A stretch of DNA of 39,246 bases from Ignavibacteria bacterium (GCA_030693705.1 JAUYAB010000006.1:1-39246); one strand, 5' to 3'; positions 29,796 through 39,093 are shown, counted from the stretch's first letter. Program-made: numbers and translations. Notes: generated by a model from the sequence alone, not told the origin.

Positions 29796-30587
29796 CTACA
29801 TCAATCCTTTGTAAAGTCCGCCGTCAATTTGAATTGTGTTTCCGGTAATATATGATGCTTGTTCCGATGCAAGAAATAAAATCGCCGAAGCAATTTCTTC
29901 CGGACGCGCCATTCTGCCAAGTGGAATTTCTTTCGTCATGTTCGCAATAATTGTTTCGTGCGATTCTCCTGTAACTTTCGCTTTGTTCACAGCAAGCTCA
30001 TAAATTCTTTCTGTTAACGTATAACCCGGCGCCACATTATTTACCGTGATGTTATGTTTTGCAAGCTGGTTGCTGAGCGTTTTGCTTAATCCAATTACTC
30101 CGGCGCGGAATGTATTTGAAAGAAGAAGATTGTCGATCGGCTGTTTTACCGCAATCGAAGTAACGTTGATTATTCTTCCCCAATTTTTCTTTTTCATGTT
30201 TGGAAGAACCGCCTGCACAAAACGGACTACACTTAAGAGAACTTGTTCATAACCGAAGTTCCATTTTTCTTCGTTGAGTTCTTCAAAAAATCCGGCTGAA
30301 GGTCCGCCGCAATTGTTAACAAGAATATCAATCCCGCCGAATTTCTCGGTAACTTTTTCTACGGTGTTCGTAATGTCGGAAGGATTATTCAGATCACAAA
30401 CGATCCAGAAAATTTCGTTTTCATATTTTGAGGATAACTCCGAAGCTGTTTTCTCCAGTTCAAACTCACTGCGCGCACAAATGGCTACGTTGCATTTTTC
30501 CGCAGCGAATAATTCTGCCGCCGCTTTTCCAATGCCTTTACTTGATGCGGTAATAAGAACGGTTTTGTTTTGAATTCCTAAGTTCAT
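29796..30587 (-). CDS. Atypical short-chain dehydrogenase/reductase (FabG-like, no YxxxK)
   Basis: The protein has 263 residues with a Rossmann start VLITASSKGIGKAAAELF (the usual T-G-x3-G-I-G is T-A-S-S-K-G-I-G), D-L-N-N-P and NNCGGPSAG. After INVTSIAVKQP, where SDRs have Y-x3-K, the sequence is NLLLSNTFRAGVIGLSK, so both catalytic tyrosine and lysine are missing. The C-terminus LFLASEQASYITGNTIQIDGG is normal. This fits the known 3-oxoacyl-ACP-reductase-like subgroup with a changed tetrad, whose reaction is unknown. It is not expected to be the cell's main FabG. Confidence 0.88.
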   Translation of the reverse strand: MNLGIQNKTVLITASSKGIGKAAAELFAAEKCNVAICARSEFELEKTASELSSKYENEIFWIVCDLNNPSDITNTVEKVTEKFGGIDILVNNCGGPSAGFFEELNEEKWNFGYEQVLLSVVRFVQAVLPNMKKKNWGRIINVTSIAVKQPIDNLLLSNTFRAGVIGLSKTLSNQLAKHNITVNNVAPGYTLTERIYELAVNKAKVTGESHETIIANMTKEIPLGRMARPEEIASAILFLASEQASYITGNTIQIDGGLYKGLM

Positions 30588-30693
30588 TTTAACACTCTAA
30601 ATAATTTGATATGAAATTAATTAGTTCAAAAATAAGAAGAGTTCGGATAAGAAAAACAAGGAAATAAATTATCAAAAAATGAAGATGTTTTTA

Positions 30694-30773
30694 TTTCTTA
30701 GTGAAACTCAGTGTACTACGTGTCTAAGTGGTAAAGGATTTCCCACCACTAAGACACTAAGATCACAAAGAAA
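30694..30773. repeat. 80-bp imperfect palindromic repeat (CACTAAGACAC type)
   Basis: GTGTCTAAGTGGT (30720-30732) and ACCACTAAGACAC (30745-30757) pair at 12 of 13 positions. Outer arms TTTCTTAGTG (30694-30703) and CACAAAGAAA (30764-30773) pair at 9 of 10. The sequence style is a widespread dispersed extragenic repeat. It lies between the SDR and phosphatase genes on the same strand. Confidence 0.55.
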
Positions 30774-30813
30774 CACCAGAAAAACTATTGTTTTGCGCAA
30801 CATGATTTACTAA

Positions 30814-33372
30814 TTAAAGATATTTTACCAGCACCAGCGTAATATCATCGTGCTGCTCTTCGCCGTTGCAAAAATCTGTAACACCGTCCAAAATTTTTGT
30901 TTGAATTGTATCGAGCGATGAGTCCGCATTCTTCTTTAAGATCGTAACGATATTTTCTTCTCCAAACTCTTGCTGCTTACTGTTCATCGCTTCGCTTATT
31001 CCATCGGAATAAACGGCAAGCAAACTTCCAGACTCTAAAGCGATTTCGGTTTCTTCAAGAGACGCATCAAAAACTTCTCCCTTGTTTAAACCGAGCCCGA
31101 TTCCAACCGGTTTTATTTTTTCACACTTCCCATGGTTTATCAATAACGCATGCGGATGCCCGGCGCGGCAAAAGCGAACCTTCCGCTCACCGCTATCAAT
31201 TAAGGCTAATGAAACGGTGATGAAATAATTTCGCTCCATTTCGGCAAAGAGTCTTTTATTGATTTCTATTAAAATTTCTTTCGGTGATCTTTCTTCCGAG
31301 CAGTACATGCGGATCATCGTTTGCAGTTTGGAAATATAGAGAGCGGCACTAAGACCTTTGCCGGAAACATCTCCGACAACAACAAACAATTTTGTATCGC
31401 TCAGTTTTATAAAATCATAATAATCACCGCCAACGTGCTGGGCGGGAATCGTAACTCCGCTGAGTTCCAAATGATTAATTTCGGGAATTGATTTCGGCAG
31501 AAGACTTTGTTGAATATGCCGCGCGTTTTCCAAATCGCGTTCAAGCCGATTCTTTTCAATTTCGGAATGATAGAGCCGCGCGTTCTCAATCGAAATAGCT
31601 GTTTGATTTGAAGCTGAAATAAGAAGATCCAAATCCTTTCCGGTAAATTGCGCCCCGGTTTGTTTTAATCCGAATAACAACAAACCGATGATCTGCTCGT
31701 TTATCATTAGCGGAATAATAGTGAAGATGTTTTCGTTTATAAAGAGAGCTGCATCATCTTCAAGTACGGATATAAAATTTTGCCGCTCTAAAACAATTCT
31801 TTGATTATTTTTTTTCCTTTCAGAAAAATATTGAGATAAATTCTGTAAAGAATTTAAGAGTTGCGGCTCTAATTCATTTATTCCATTATGCTGAAGCAGA
31901 TGAAATACTCCACCATTCTTTTTAAGCATTAAACCGAATTTGCTCATTCCAAGCGATTCTACATAAAGTTCACGTGTAGCGTTTAGAATATTTTCAATTC
32001 CAACAACTTTGGTAATATCGCCGCTGAATTTTAGCAAACCTGTTTGAAATGCGAATTGTTCGGGATAAAATCTTAAAGTTAGAAAATCCTGGAAACGGTC
32101 TTTGGATGATTGAAAAACAATTGCAAAAACGATAAACACAAATCCGGCGATCATACCTTGATACTGCGTACCGATCGCGCTGCTAACCACTTGTCCCATT
32201 AAAAGCATTATCAGAAAATAGACAACGGCAATTGAAACGGTAGCGGTTCCGTACACAACGGTACTTTTCACCACTTCTCTGATATCCATTAACGAGTATC
32301 TAAAAATTGAGTAACCGAATGCGATCGGAATTATTGCAATTAAAATGATCGGCATGAACAACAGCGGATCGTTAAAAACAACTTGATTTGTAGTTGCTAC
32401 GAAAAGGATAAAATAGAAGAGAGAGCCTAACCCGATAATGAAAGCCGCTATAATAATTCTTAGCGCACGTTTTTCCGTTGCCGAGTCAACTTTTCGATAT
32501 CCGAGTACAAGAAGAACAAAACTTGTAATTAGCGAAATTAGGATAAGTCCGTATACAACTACCGCATTTACTATTGCTACTTTTTGAAGATTTCCCGCCA
32601 TCGCAAACCGAATGTTTACGGCAAGGAGAAGTATGAAAATAATCCAGGGAGAATAGATCAAAGTTTTTCTAATACCTGATTTTTTATCAAGAATGGTTTC
32701 TATCGGAAAAACGCAAAAAAATCTTACCATACTGAAAGCCCAGAAAATAGCGCCGAAAAGGATAAGGAGGTTAATGCTCCTTAACAAAAACAAATTCTTC
32801 AGAATCGGGTTGTCGACTTGTAAACCTCTGTTAAGTAAACTGTTCATCGAAAAGAGGACGGTAAAAGCGCCGACACTGAAAAATAATCGCTGAATTTTCC
32901 CTTCCGGTTTTGCCATCAAAACAAAAAAGCCTACAATTAACCAAAAGGAAGAAAACAAGGCTAAGGCAAGATTGTTGAACGTAATTAATTTTTTGACATA
33001 GATCTTTCCGGTAAACCGCTGTCCGTTCTTTTCAAAAACATAAACGGCATAATCGCCGGAAGAAACTTTGTCTAAAGTTCTACTTGCATCCAAAGTATTT
33101 TTACACAAAACTCCATTTATGGAAACAAGCCGATCATGGTTGCGTATACCGGCTGCCCAGGTTACTCCATTTACCTTAACAAGATCGAAAGTAATTATGT
33201 TCTTTTCAGATTTGAAATCGGAATCGCGCCACAAGCATTCATCGTTTGACTGTGCGGTTACGTCAAAAATGTAGAATAAATTCAACGCACAGATCATTAC
33301 CAGAATAGCGGAGAGGAAAAGGATGAAGTGAGAGAAATGTTTGTTTAAAAAGATTTTGATCTTCGCTAACAT
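30814..33372 (-). CDS. Multi-pass membrane SpoIIE/PP2C-type serine phosphatase with PDZ-like and GAF domains
   Basis: The protein has 852 residues. One membrane segment (about 14-34) precedes an extracytoplasmic PDZ-like region (about 60-125: GVTWAAGIRNHDRLVSINGV). Some eight membrane segments follow (130-420), then a GAF-like domain (about 445-605), a short coiled link (ENARHIQQSLLPK) and a SpoIIE/RsbU phosphatase domain (635-850) with metal ligands in GGDYYDF, VGDVSGKG, YSDGISEA and HDDITLVLV. RsbU-type enzymes dephosphorylate anti-sigma-factor antagonists in stress signalling. No STAS or anti-sigma gene is adjacent, so the target is elsewhere. The arrangement implies sensing at or outside the membrane. 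Confidence 0.9.
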   Translation of the reverse strand: MLAKIKIFLNKHFSHFILFLSAILVMICALNLFYIFDVTAQSNDECLWRDSDFKSEKNIITFDLVKVNGVTWAAGIRNHDRLVSINGVLCKNTLDASRTLDKVSSGDYAVYVFEKNGQRFTGKIYVKKLITFNNLALALFSSFWLIVGFFVLMAKPEGKIQRLFFSVGAFTVLFSMNSLLNRGLQVDNPILKNLFLLRSINLLILFGAIFWAFSMVRFFCVFPIETILDKKSGIRKTLIYSPWIIFILLLAVNIRFAMAGNLQKVAIVNAVVVYGLILISLITSFVLLVLGYRKVDSATEKRALRIIIAAFIIGLGSLFYFILFVATTNQVVFNDPLLFMPIILIAIIPIAFGYSIFRYSLMDIREVVKSTVVYGTATVSIAVVYFLIMLLMGQVVSSAIGTQYQGMIAGFVFIVFAIVFQSSKDRFQDFLTLRFYPEQFAFQTGLLKFSGDITKVVGIENILNATRELYVESLGMSKFGLMLKKNGGVFHLLQHNGINELEPQLLNSLQNLSQYFSERKKNNQRIVLERQNFISVLEDDAALFINENIFTIIPLMINEQIIGLLLFGLKQTGAQFTGKDLDLLISASNQTAISIENARLYHSEIEKNRLERDLENARHIQQSLLPKSIPEINHLELSGVTIPAQHVGGDYYDFIKLSDTKLFVVVGDVSGKGLSAALYISKLQTMIRMYCSEERSPKEILIEINKRLFAEMERNYFITVSLALIDSGERKVRFCRAGHPHALLINHGKCEKIKPVGIGLGLNKGEVFDASLEETEIALESGSLLAVYSDGISEAMNSKQQEFGEENIVTILKKNADSSLDTIQTKILDGVTDFCNGEEQHDDITLVLVKYL

Positions 33373-33580
33373 ACTTCACCGCTGGAAGGTAGGAGATATT
33401 TTATGTGTTGAAGTTCAGCCATTTTAACAAAACCGTTTTTTATTTAATGCAAAAATAGTTAATTCATTTTGAACAGCAACTTGATTGGAAAAAGAAAATT
33501 GAAATACCGACGGCAAGTTAATTCATCAATAAGTGAAAGGTTCCCCTTTTAGCATCAAAAAAAACATTTAACACAATACA

Positions 33581-33609
33581 AAAAAGCCCGAAACATATCC
33601 GGGCTTTTT
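33581..33609 (-). terminator. Rho-independent terminator after ackA
   Basis: AAAAAGCCCG (33581-33590) pairs exactly with CGGGCTTTTT (33600-33609) around a 9-base loop. On the minus strand the hairpin ends in a T-run, 18 bases after the ackA stop codon. The remaining 200 bases up to the phosphatase gene at 33372 hold no gene. Confidence 0.85.
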
Positions 33610-33626
33610 AGCGTTAATATTCTTCG

Positions 33627-34820
33627 TTATAGAGCGGAAACAATTTCCGCAGTGTCCATTGCAATTACAAGTTCTTCATTTGTAGGAATGCGAAGGACAT
33701 GAACTATACTTCCTTCTTTTGAAAGTTCGTTTTGTTTAGCGCTGTTTTTCTCTTGATCTATTTCGATACCAAGGAATTCCAACCCGCTGCAAACCGCGCT
33801 TCTTACAAGCGCAGAATTTTCTCCAATACCGCCGGTGAAAACGAGGGCGTCAATTCCGCCCATTGCGGCGGCATAAGCGCCGACATATTTTTTTATGCGG
33901 TAAGTGAAAACATCAAAGGCAAATTTCGCGCGTTTGTTTCCATCGGCTACTGCGGTTTCAATTTCGCGCATGTCGCTGCTTTCTCCGCTGATGCCGATAA
34001 GTCCGCTGTGTTTGTTCAGTAAAACTCCGGCTTCCGAAAGTGACAAACCTTCTTTTCCCATAATGTAAAGAATAACGGAAGGATCAATATCTCCGGCTCT
34101 CGTTCCCATTAACAAACCTTCAAGCGGCGTAAAACCCATTGAAGTATCGACAGAAATTCCTTTATCAACAGCCGCCATGCTGCATCCGTTGCCAAGATGC
34201 GCGGTAACAATTTTTAATTCGGTTATCGGTTTACCCAACATCGAAGCGGCAATTTCAGAAACATAACGGTGCGAAGTTCCGTGAAAACCATATCTTCTGA
34301 TCTTATGGCGTTTATAAAGTTCGTAAGGAATGCCGTACAAGTATGCGCGAGGCGGCATTTTAATATGAAACGCGGTATCGAAGATTGCGCATTGTTTTGT
34401 TTCGGGCATTATTCTGGTAACCGCTTGAATACCTTTGATGTTTGGCGGGTTATGCAGGGGAGCTAATTCAATATTTTCTTGAAGCACTTTCATCACTTCG
34501 TCGGTCATTAGAACGGAACCGGAAAACGATTCGCCCCCGTGAACAACTCTGTGTCCCACTGCGTCAATATCGGATTTATCGTCTATTACTCCGTGGTTTT
34601 TGCTAAGCATAACGGCAAGAACGTACTCAATTGCCATTGCGTGGTCTAAAATTTCCGCCACGATTCTAACATTGTTTCCATCGTGCCGGGTATGACTAAG
34701 AATCGCGCCGCTCATTCCAATCCGTTCTACAACCCCTTTTGCCAAAGCAATTTTCCCTTCGGTATCTATGAATTGATATTTAATGGAAGAGCTGCCTGAA
34801 TTTAAAACTAATACTCTCAT
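33627..34820 (-). CDS. ackA: Acetate kinase
   Basis: The protein has 397 residues and interconverts acetyl phosphate plus ADP with acetate plus ATP. Family signatures are VLNSGSSSIKYQFID at the N-terminus, GHRVVHGGESF, THRYVSEIAA, TAHLGNGCSMAAV and GFTPLEGLLMGTRAGDIDP, and FTGGIGENSALVR near the C-terminus. All substrate and nucleotide residues look intact and the length is standard. A phosphotransacetylase gene is not in the window. It probably ends its own transcript at the hairpin just downstream. Confidence 0.97.
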   Translation of the reverse strand: MRVLVLNSGSSSIKYQFIDTEGKIALAKGVVERIGMSGAILSHTRHDGNNVRIVAEILDHAMAIEYVLAVMLSKNHGVIDDKSDIDAVGHRVVHGGESFSGSVLMTDEVMKVLQENIELAPLHNPPNIKGIQAVTRIMPETKQCAIFDTAFHIKMPPRAYLYGIPYELYKRHKIRRYGFHGTSHRYVSEIAASMLGKPITELKIVTAHLGNGCSMAAVDKGISVDTSMGFTPLEGLLMGTRAGDIDPSVILYIMGKEGLSLSEAGVLLNKHSGLIGISGESSDMREIETAVADGNKRAKFAFDVFTYRIKKYVGAYAAAMGGIDALVFTGGIGENSALVRSAVCSGLEFLGIEIDQEKNSAKQNELSKEGSIVHVLRIPTNEELVIAMDTAEIVSAL

Positions 34821-34856
34821 TTTATATTTTCACTTTCTTTATAAAGCTGAATAAAT

Positions 34857-34942
34857 TCTTAATCTTAATCGTATTCATAATCTTACTCTAAACTTCAGTC
34901 CTCTAAGAAGATTAAGAAAAAGATTATGATTATGATTAAGAA
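34857..34942. repeat. GATTAAGAA-rich imperfect palindrome, copy 1
   Basis: The left half repeats TTCTTAATC/TTCATAATC units and the right half contains AAGATTAAGAAAAAGATTA followed by TGATTATGATTAAGAA. The halves are complementary over most of their length. A second copy in the same orientation lies at 37821-37901; both share TTAATCGTA-T/C-TCAT and AGATTAAGAAAAAGATTA. The two copies bracket the hydroxyacyl-CoA dehydrogenase and ABC transporter genes. Confidence 0.6.
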
Positions 34943-34965
34943 TTTTAATTAACGGATGAATTCTT

Positions 34966-35904
34966 TCACAAATACACAATCTTTCCATTCACATCGTACT
35001 TATAAAAACCTTCGCCGGTTTTTTTACCAAGTTTTCTTTCGCGGACGAGTTGGCGTAAAATCGGGCAAGCGCGGTACCGCGGTTCACCGAGCGTTTTCCA
35101 GAGCGTATCCATCCAAGCCAAGACTTCATCAAGTCCCATCATATCTGCCATTTCCAACGGACCGTTCTGGAAATTGTAACCGAGTTTCATCGCCGTATCG
35201 ATATCTTTTGCGGTTGCAATTCCTTCGAGCAAAATATGCATCGCTTCGTTTAGCAAAGGAACGATTGCGCGCGTGGTAACATAACCGGGATATTCATAAA
35301 CTTCAATGGCGGTTTTACCAATGTGCGATGCAAACTCTTTTACTTTAGCTACCGTTTCATTTGAAGTATCCAATGCTTTTACTAATTCAACTAACGGAAC
35401 TTTAGGAACCGGATTTAAAAAGTGCATCCCGATAATTTTATCAGGCCGGCTTGTTGCCTCGGCAATTTTAGATAAGCTTAATGTAGAGGTGTTTGAAACA
35501 AAAATTGTTTCTTCTTTGGCAATTATATCAAGTTGTTTAAAGATCACTTTTTTAAGCTCCATGTTTTCGTCAACCGCTTCGATAATCAACTCGCAATCAG
35601 CCGCATCGGCTAAGTTGAGTGACCATTTGATCCTGCTCATGATCGCCTTTTTTTCTGAAGTGGTAATTGCCCATCGTTTAATTTCGCGGTCGATATCTTC
35701 GGATAATTTGCTTTTTCCGGTTTCGAGGTGTTCCGGGTCTTTTTCAATTACAAGAACTTCTATTCCGGCGGCGGCTATTGTTTGAGCTATTCCCTGCCCC
35801 ATAATTCCTGCTCCTACAATGGCAACGGAATTTATAGTTTCACTATCATTTGCAATTTTAGCGTTTCGTATCAGTTCTTCTATTTCAAATTGTTCATTGT
35901 TCAT
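34966..35904 (-). CDS. 3-hydroxyacyl-CoA (3-hydroxybutyryl-CoA) dehydrogenase
   Basis: The protein has 312 residues and oxidises 3-hydroxyacyl-CoA with NAD, or runs in reverse. The NAD site is VAIVGAGIMGQGIAQTIAA, the catalytic histidine lies in IGMHFLNPVPKVPLVE, and the C-terminal domain has YPGYVTTRAIVPLLNEA and KLGYNFQNGPLEMADMMGLD. An extra 25 residues precede the Rossmann fold (FEIEELIRNAKIANDSE), a helical extension not usual in Hbd. The gene could serve butyrate-type metabolism or beta-oxidation; no thiolase or crotonase gene is nearby, so the pathway is open. Confidence 0.92.
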   Translation of the reverse strand: MNNEQFEIEELIRNAKIANDSETINSVAIVGAGIMGQGIAQTIAAAGIEVLVIEKDPEHLETGKSKLSEDIDREIKRWAITTSEKKAIMSRIKWSLNLADAADCELIIEAVDENMELKKVIFKQLDIIAKEETIFVSNTSTLSLSKIAEATSRPDKIIGMHFLNPVPKVPLVELVKALDTSNETVAKVKEFASHIGKTAIEVYEYPGYVTTRAIVPLLNEAMHILLEGIATAKDIDTAMKLGYNFQNGPLEMADMMGLDEVLAWMDTLWKTLGEPRYRACPILRQLVRERKLGKKTGEGFYKYDVNGKIVYL

Positions 35905-36041
35905 TTATTTCTCATATAATTATAAATCACTTCTCTTTAACAAATATTATTCCACTTTCCGCATCCATGAAATAAACTTTTTTTGCCCTTGTTAGGTTGA
36001 AAATTCTCAAATTGCACAAAAAACAGCCAATAATGGAAATC

Positions 36042-36839
36042 TCAATAATCACTTTTCTCAAAGAGGTAAAAACCGGAATAGATGACCACGAGCAAAAACA
36101 AAAACGAACTGATCAATATTTGCGGTTCTATTTTCCCTTCATTTAGTGCAAGTATTTTAGGAATATTTTGTATTTCGTGCAGTTTTGGCAGCGCATAATA
36201 AATTCCATCAATCACAGCTTTAAGCGTATTTTTGTCCGGGAAAAGAACAAATATCTTTTCACGGTTTGCTAAAAGGGGACTAACGAACATCAGCAGATAT
36301 GCCAGCATCATGCTTATACCCGAACTTTTTGTAAGTACACCGAACAGAAGCAGAACTGCGTTCAAGATTGCAAAATAAAATAAGGAACTAAGTAACAGCC
36401 ACAAAAATGAAATATCCCAGTGCCCATACTTCATCCCGGCTATCAACCATATTCCGCAGATGAGAACAAAAATATGAATGAAAAAAATGAGCAATCCGCC
36501 GAAATATTTTCCTCCCAATAACTGTGCGCGGCTCACCGGTTTTGAAAGAAACAGATCGATCGTTCCTTTCTCCAGTAAAGAAGGAATAAAACTGGCGCAG
36601 GCAAAAATGGAAAGTAAAAATCCGAAGCTTAGCACAAAGTTCGCCGTTCCCATTTTAAACATGATCATTATTTTGTCAAATCCCACGGGCGATTGTTTTA
36701 GCGCGTCTCCGAAACCTAAATTGGCTGCAAAGAAAACACCAACCAGCATTAAAAGTACAAAAATTGAAAATGCGATAAAAACTTTTTTAGAAATTGATTC
36801 ACGAAGCGTAAAAACCGTCATCAGCCAAATATTTCTCAT
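36042..36839 (-). CDS. ABC-2 type transporter permease
   Basis: The protein has 265 residues with six hydrophobic segments, starting TVFTLRESISKKVFIAFSIFVLLMLVGVFF. The segment LEKGTIDLFLSKPVSRAQLLGGKYFGG is typical of ABC-2/NosY-like permeases. It is translationally coupled to the ATPase gene upstream, as the start and stop codons share one base. The substrate is unknown; relatives export antibiotics, lipids or help assemble copper enzymes. There is no nosD or nosL nearby to suggest a Nos role. Confidence 0.88.
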   Translation of the reverse strand: MRNIWLMTVFTLRESISKKVFIAFSIFVLLMLVGVFFAANLGFGDALKQSPVGFDKIMIMFKMGTANFVLSFGFLLSIFACASFIPSLLEKGTIDLFLSKPVSRAQLLGGKYFGGLLIFFIHIFVLICGIWLIAGMKYGHWDISFLWLLLSSLFYFAILNAVLLLFGVLTKSSGISMMLAYLLMFVSPLLANREKIFVLFPDKNTLKAVIDGIYYALPKLHEIQNIPKILALNEGKIEPQILISSFLFLLVVIYSGFYLFEKSDY

Positions 36840-37786
36840 CAGTTTTTCTCCTCTGCTTTTACCAACGAAATAAAAACGTCTTCAAGTGAATTTTTCTCCT
36901 GCGCCATTTCTTTAATTGAAATCCCGTGGCTTCGCAATTGATCAACAAAATCGTTCACCGGTCTTTGCTCATCAACGCGAATAAGATACGTTGACGAAGA
37001 AATTTTTTGAAGTTCATATTTTTCTTTTAACGATTCATTGAGCTTACTTTCAAGTTCCGAATCAACAATAATTCTATATTCTTCTTTTCTGCTTGTCAAT
37101 TCATGCACATTTCCTTCGCGGATAATTTTTCCTTTATGAAGAATTGCGACCCGGTCGGTAATCAATTCAACTTCGGAAAGTAAATGACTGTTCAGAAAAA
37201 TAGTTTTGCCCTGTTCTTTAAGCGTCAGCAGCACGTTACGAATTTCTTTTCGTCCAATAGGATCAACGCCATCGGTCGGTTCATCAAGAAAAAGAAGATC
37301 GGGATTATTCAGCATTGCCTGCGCAAGCCCGAGCCGCTGCATCATTCCTTTTGAGTAGGTTTTAATTTTGCTTTTGCTCCACTTTGTCATTTCTACAAGT
37401 TCGAGCATTTCGTCAATTCGTTTGGTTAGATAGAGATTCTCCAACCCGCTCAACTTTCCGAAAAACGTCATCACTTCTTTTCCGGTCATGTAGTTCGGGA
37501 ATTTATGGTTCTCCGGCAAAAAACCGATCCTCTTTTTCAAATGAAGATTTGTAAAATCCTCACCGAACATTTTACACGATCCGGCGGTGGGAAAAACAAT
37601 TCCCAGCAAAATTTTTATTAACGTGGTTTTGCCCGCGCCGTTTTGCCCCAGCAAGCCGAAGATCGTTCCCTGCTCAACGGATAACGTCACGTCATTCAGA
37701 GCGGTTACTGTTTTCTTGCCGAAAGTAGTTGAGAAAGTCTTACAAAGATTTTCAATTTCGATTATTTTCATTGGGGATAGTTTCAT
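36839..37786 (-). CDS. ABC transporter ATP-binding protein
   Basis: The protein has 315 residues with Walker A GLLGQNGAGKTTLIK, the Q-loop, the signature YSKGMMQRLGLAQA, Walker B DLLFLDEPTDGVDP and the switch histidine in NSHLLSE. The C-terminal 90 residues form the extension common in DrrA/CcmA-like ATPases of ABC-2 exporters, where it may regulate the pump. It forms a pair with the adjacent permease gene. The start may be M1 or M6 (MKIIEIENLCKTF); neither has a clear Shine-Dalgarno sequence. Confidence 0.93.
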   Translation of the reverse strand: MKLSPMKIIEIENLCKTFSTTFGKKTVTALNDVTLSVEQGTIFGLLGQNGAGKTTLIKILLGIVFPTAGSCKMFGEDFTNLHLKKRIGFLPENHKFPNYMTGKEVMTFFGKLSGLENLYLTKRIDEMLELVEMTKWSKSKIKTYSKGMMQRLGLAQAMLNNPDLLFLDEPTDGVDPIGRKEIRNVLLTLKEQGKTIFLNSHLLSEVELITDRVAILHKGKIIREGNVHELTSRKEEYRIIVDSELESKLNESLKEKYELQKISSSTYLIRVDEQRPVNDFVDQLRSHGISIKEMAQEKNSLEDVFISLVKAEEKN

Positions 37787-37820
37787 GTTTGAATAAATCA
37801 GTCCACTAAAAAGTATAACT

Positions 37821-37901
37821 TCATAATCATAATCTTGTTCTTAATCGTACTCATTTTTTGATGATTAATTCAGATTAAGAAAAAGATTAAGATTAAGAAT
37901 C
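37821..37901. repeat. GATTAAGAA-rich imperfect palindrome, copy 2
   Basis: This is the partner of the element at 34857-34942, in the same orientation. It contains TTAATCGTACTCAT on the left and AGATTAAGAAAAAGATTA followed by AGATTAAGAATC on the right. It lies in the gap between the divergent ABC ATPase and queE genes, upstream of both. Confidence 0.6.
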
Positions 37902-38017
37902 TCTTATAAATGGCATTATAATAGGATAACAAAATACAATTGCAAATTACTTATAAAAACGGGGGCGGCAAAATTTAAGTCACACCTCTATTTCCCGTAT
38001 ATTTGCAGTGCAAATTT

Positions 38018-38656
38018 ATGCTTAAAGTAAACGAAATATATTACTCCATTCAAGGAGAAAGCACCAAAGCGGGACTTCCGTGCGTCTTCATCCGCCTAAC
38101 TTATTGCAACTTGCGCTGCTCTTATTGCGATACTGAATATGCTTTTTACGAAGGAAAAGATCTTTCGCTTGAAGAAATTCTTTCCGAAGTTAAAAAGTAT
38201 AACTGCAAGTTAGTTGAACTTACCGGCGGTGAACCACTTGTGCAAAGTGAATCGCTTCAGTTAATGAAATTACTTTGCGATAACGGCTACGAAGTTCTTC
38301 TCGAAACCGGCGGAAGTCTGCCGGTAGAGAACATTGATCCCCGGGTAAAAATTATTATGGATTTGAAAACTCCTTCCAGCAATATGGAGAAGAAAAATCT
38401 TTATGAGAATATTTCGTTCCTAAAAAAAAGCGATGAAGTAAAATTCGTTCTCGGTTCGCGAGAAGATTATGAGTGGGCTAAAACCATTCTTGCTAAATAT
38501 GTTTTACAAAACAAATGTGAAATTCTCTTCTCCGTTGTGTTCGGCAAACTTGAACCGGCAACAATGGTAAAATGGATTTTAGAAGATAACTTACAAATAA
38601 GATTTCAACTACAGATGCACAAATTTATTTGGCATCCTGATAAGAAAGGTGTTTAA
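38018..38656 (+). CDS. queE: 7-carboxy-7-deazaguanine synthase
   Basis: The protein has 212 residues, a radical SAM enzyme that contracts 6-carboxytetrahydropterin to 7-carboxy-7-deazaguanine in queuosine (or 7-deazapurine DNA) synthesis. It starts LKVNEIYYSIQGES, the QueE hallmark, and the cluster ligands are C-x3-C-x2-C in YCNLRCSYCDTEYAF. ELTGGEPL and EVLLETGGSLPV follow as in family members. I chose ATG 38018 over the in-frame TTG at 38003 because residues then begin at the family start. Its stop shares one base with the queD start. Confidence 0.93.
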   Translation: MLKVNEIYYSIQGESTKAGLPCVFIRLTYCNLRCSYCDTEYAFYEGKDLSLEEILSEVKKYNCKLVELTGGEPLVQSESLQLMKLLCDNGYEVLLETGGSLPVENIDPRVKIIMDLKTPSSNMEKKNLYENISFLKKSDEVKFVLGSREDYEWAKTILAKYVLQNKCEILFSVVFGKLEPATMVKWILEDNLQIRFQLQMHKFIWHPDKKGV

Positions 38657-39093
38657 TGAAAATAGCTAAAGCGTTCGATTGGGAAATGGGGCACCGGCTC
38701 CCGTTCCATAAAGGAAAATGTAAAAACCTGCACGGACACTCATACAAACTCCGCCTTGAAATTGAAGGTGAGCCCGACGAACAAGGAATGTTAATTGATT
38801 TTTATGATGTAAAAAAAATCGTTAACCCGATCATCGAGAACCTTGACCACGCTTTTATGGTTTATAAAAACGATAAAGATTTAATTGATGCATTACAAAA
38901 ATTAGATTCAAAAACTGTGGTAGTTGAATTTCACTCAACCGCAGAAAACATTTGCAAATACTTTGTTGATGAGATAAAAAAAATCTCTCTTCCGGTAAAC
39001 ATTAAAAAAATTACTGCAAGAATTTATGAAACCGAAGACTCGTACGCCGAGCAGAATTACGAATTAGGTAGTTGGCAAAAATTGTCAGAATAG
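38656..39093 (+). CDS. queD: 6-carboxy-5,6,7,8-tetrahydropterin synthase
   Basis: The protein has 145 residues and makes 6-carboxytetrahydropterin from dihydroneopterin triphosphate. Zinc ligands are seen as one histidine in DWEMGHRLPFH and the pair HGHSY in CKNLHGHSYKLRLEIEG, with the catalytic cysteine in KGKCKNLHGH. DFYDVKKIVNPIIENLDHAF and a C-terminal E-T-E-D-S-Y-A match the family. It is coupled to queE, upstream in the pathway order QueD then QueE. No gene is called in the last 153 bases. Confidence 0.94.
   Translation: MKIAKAFDWEMGHRLPFHKGKCKNLHGHSYKLRLEIEGEPDEQGMLIDFYDVKKIVNPIIENLDHAFMVYKNDKDLIDALQKLDSKTVVVEFHSTAENICKYFVDEIKKISLPVNIKKITARIYETEDSYAEQNYELGSWQKLSE

Noticed and set aside
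37902-38017. preQ1 riboswitch before queE
   Set aside because: No aptamer-like C/A-rich pseudoknot pattern could be traced in this stretch, and queE-queD are not the usual preQ1-regulated transporter genes.
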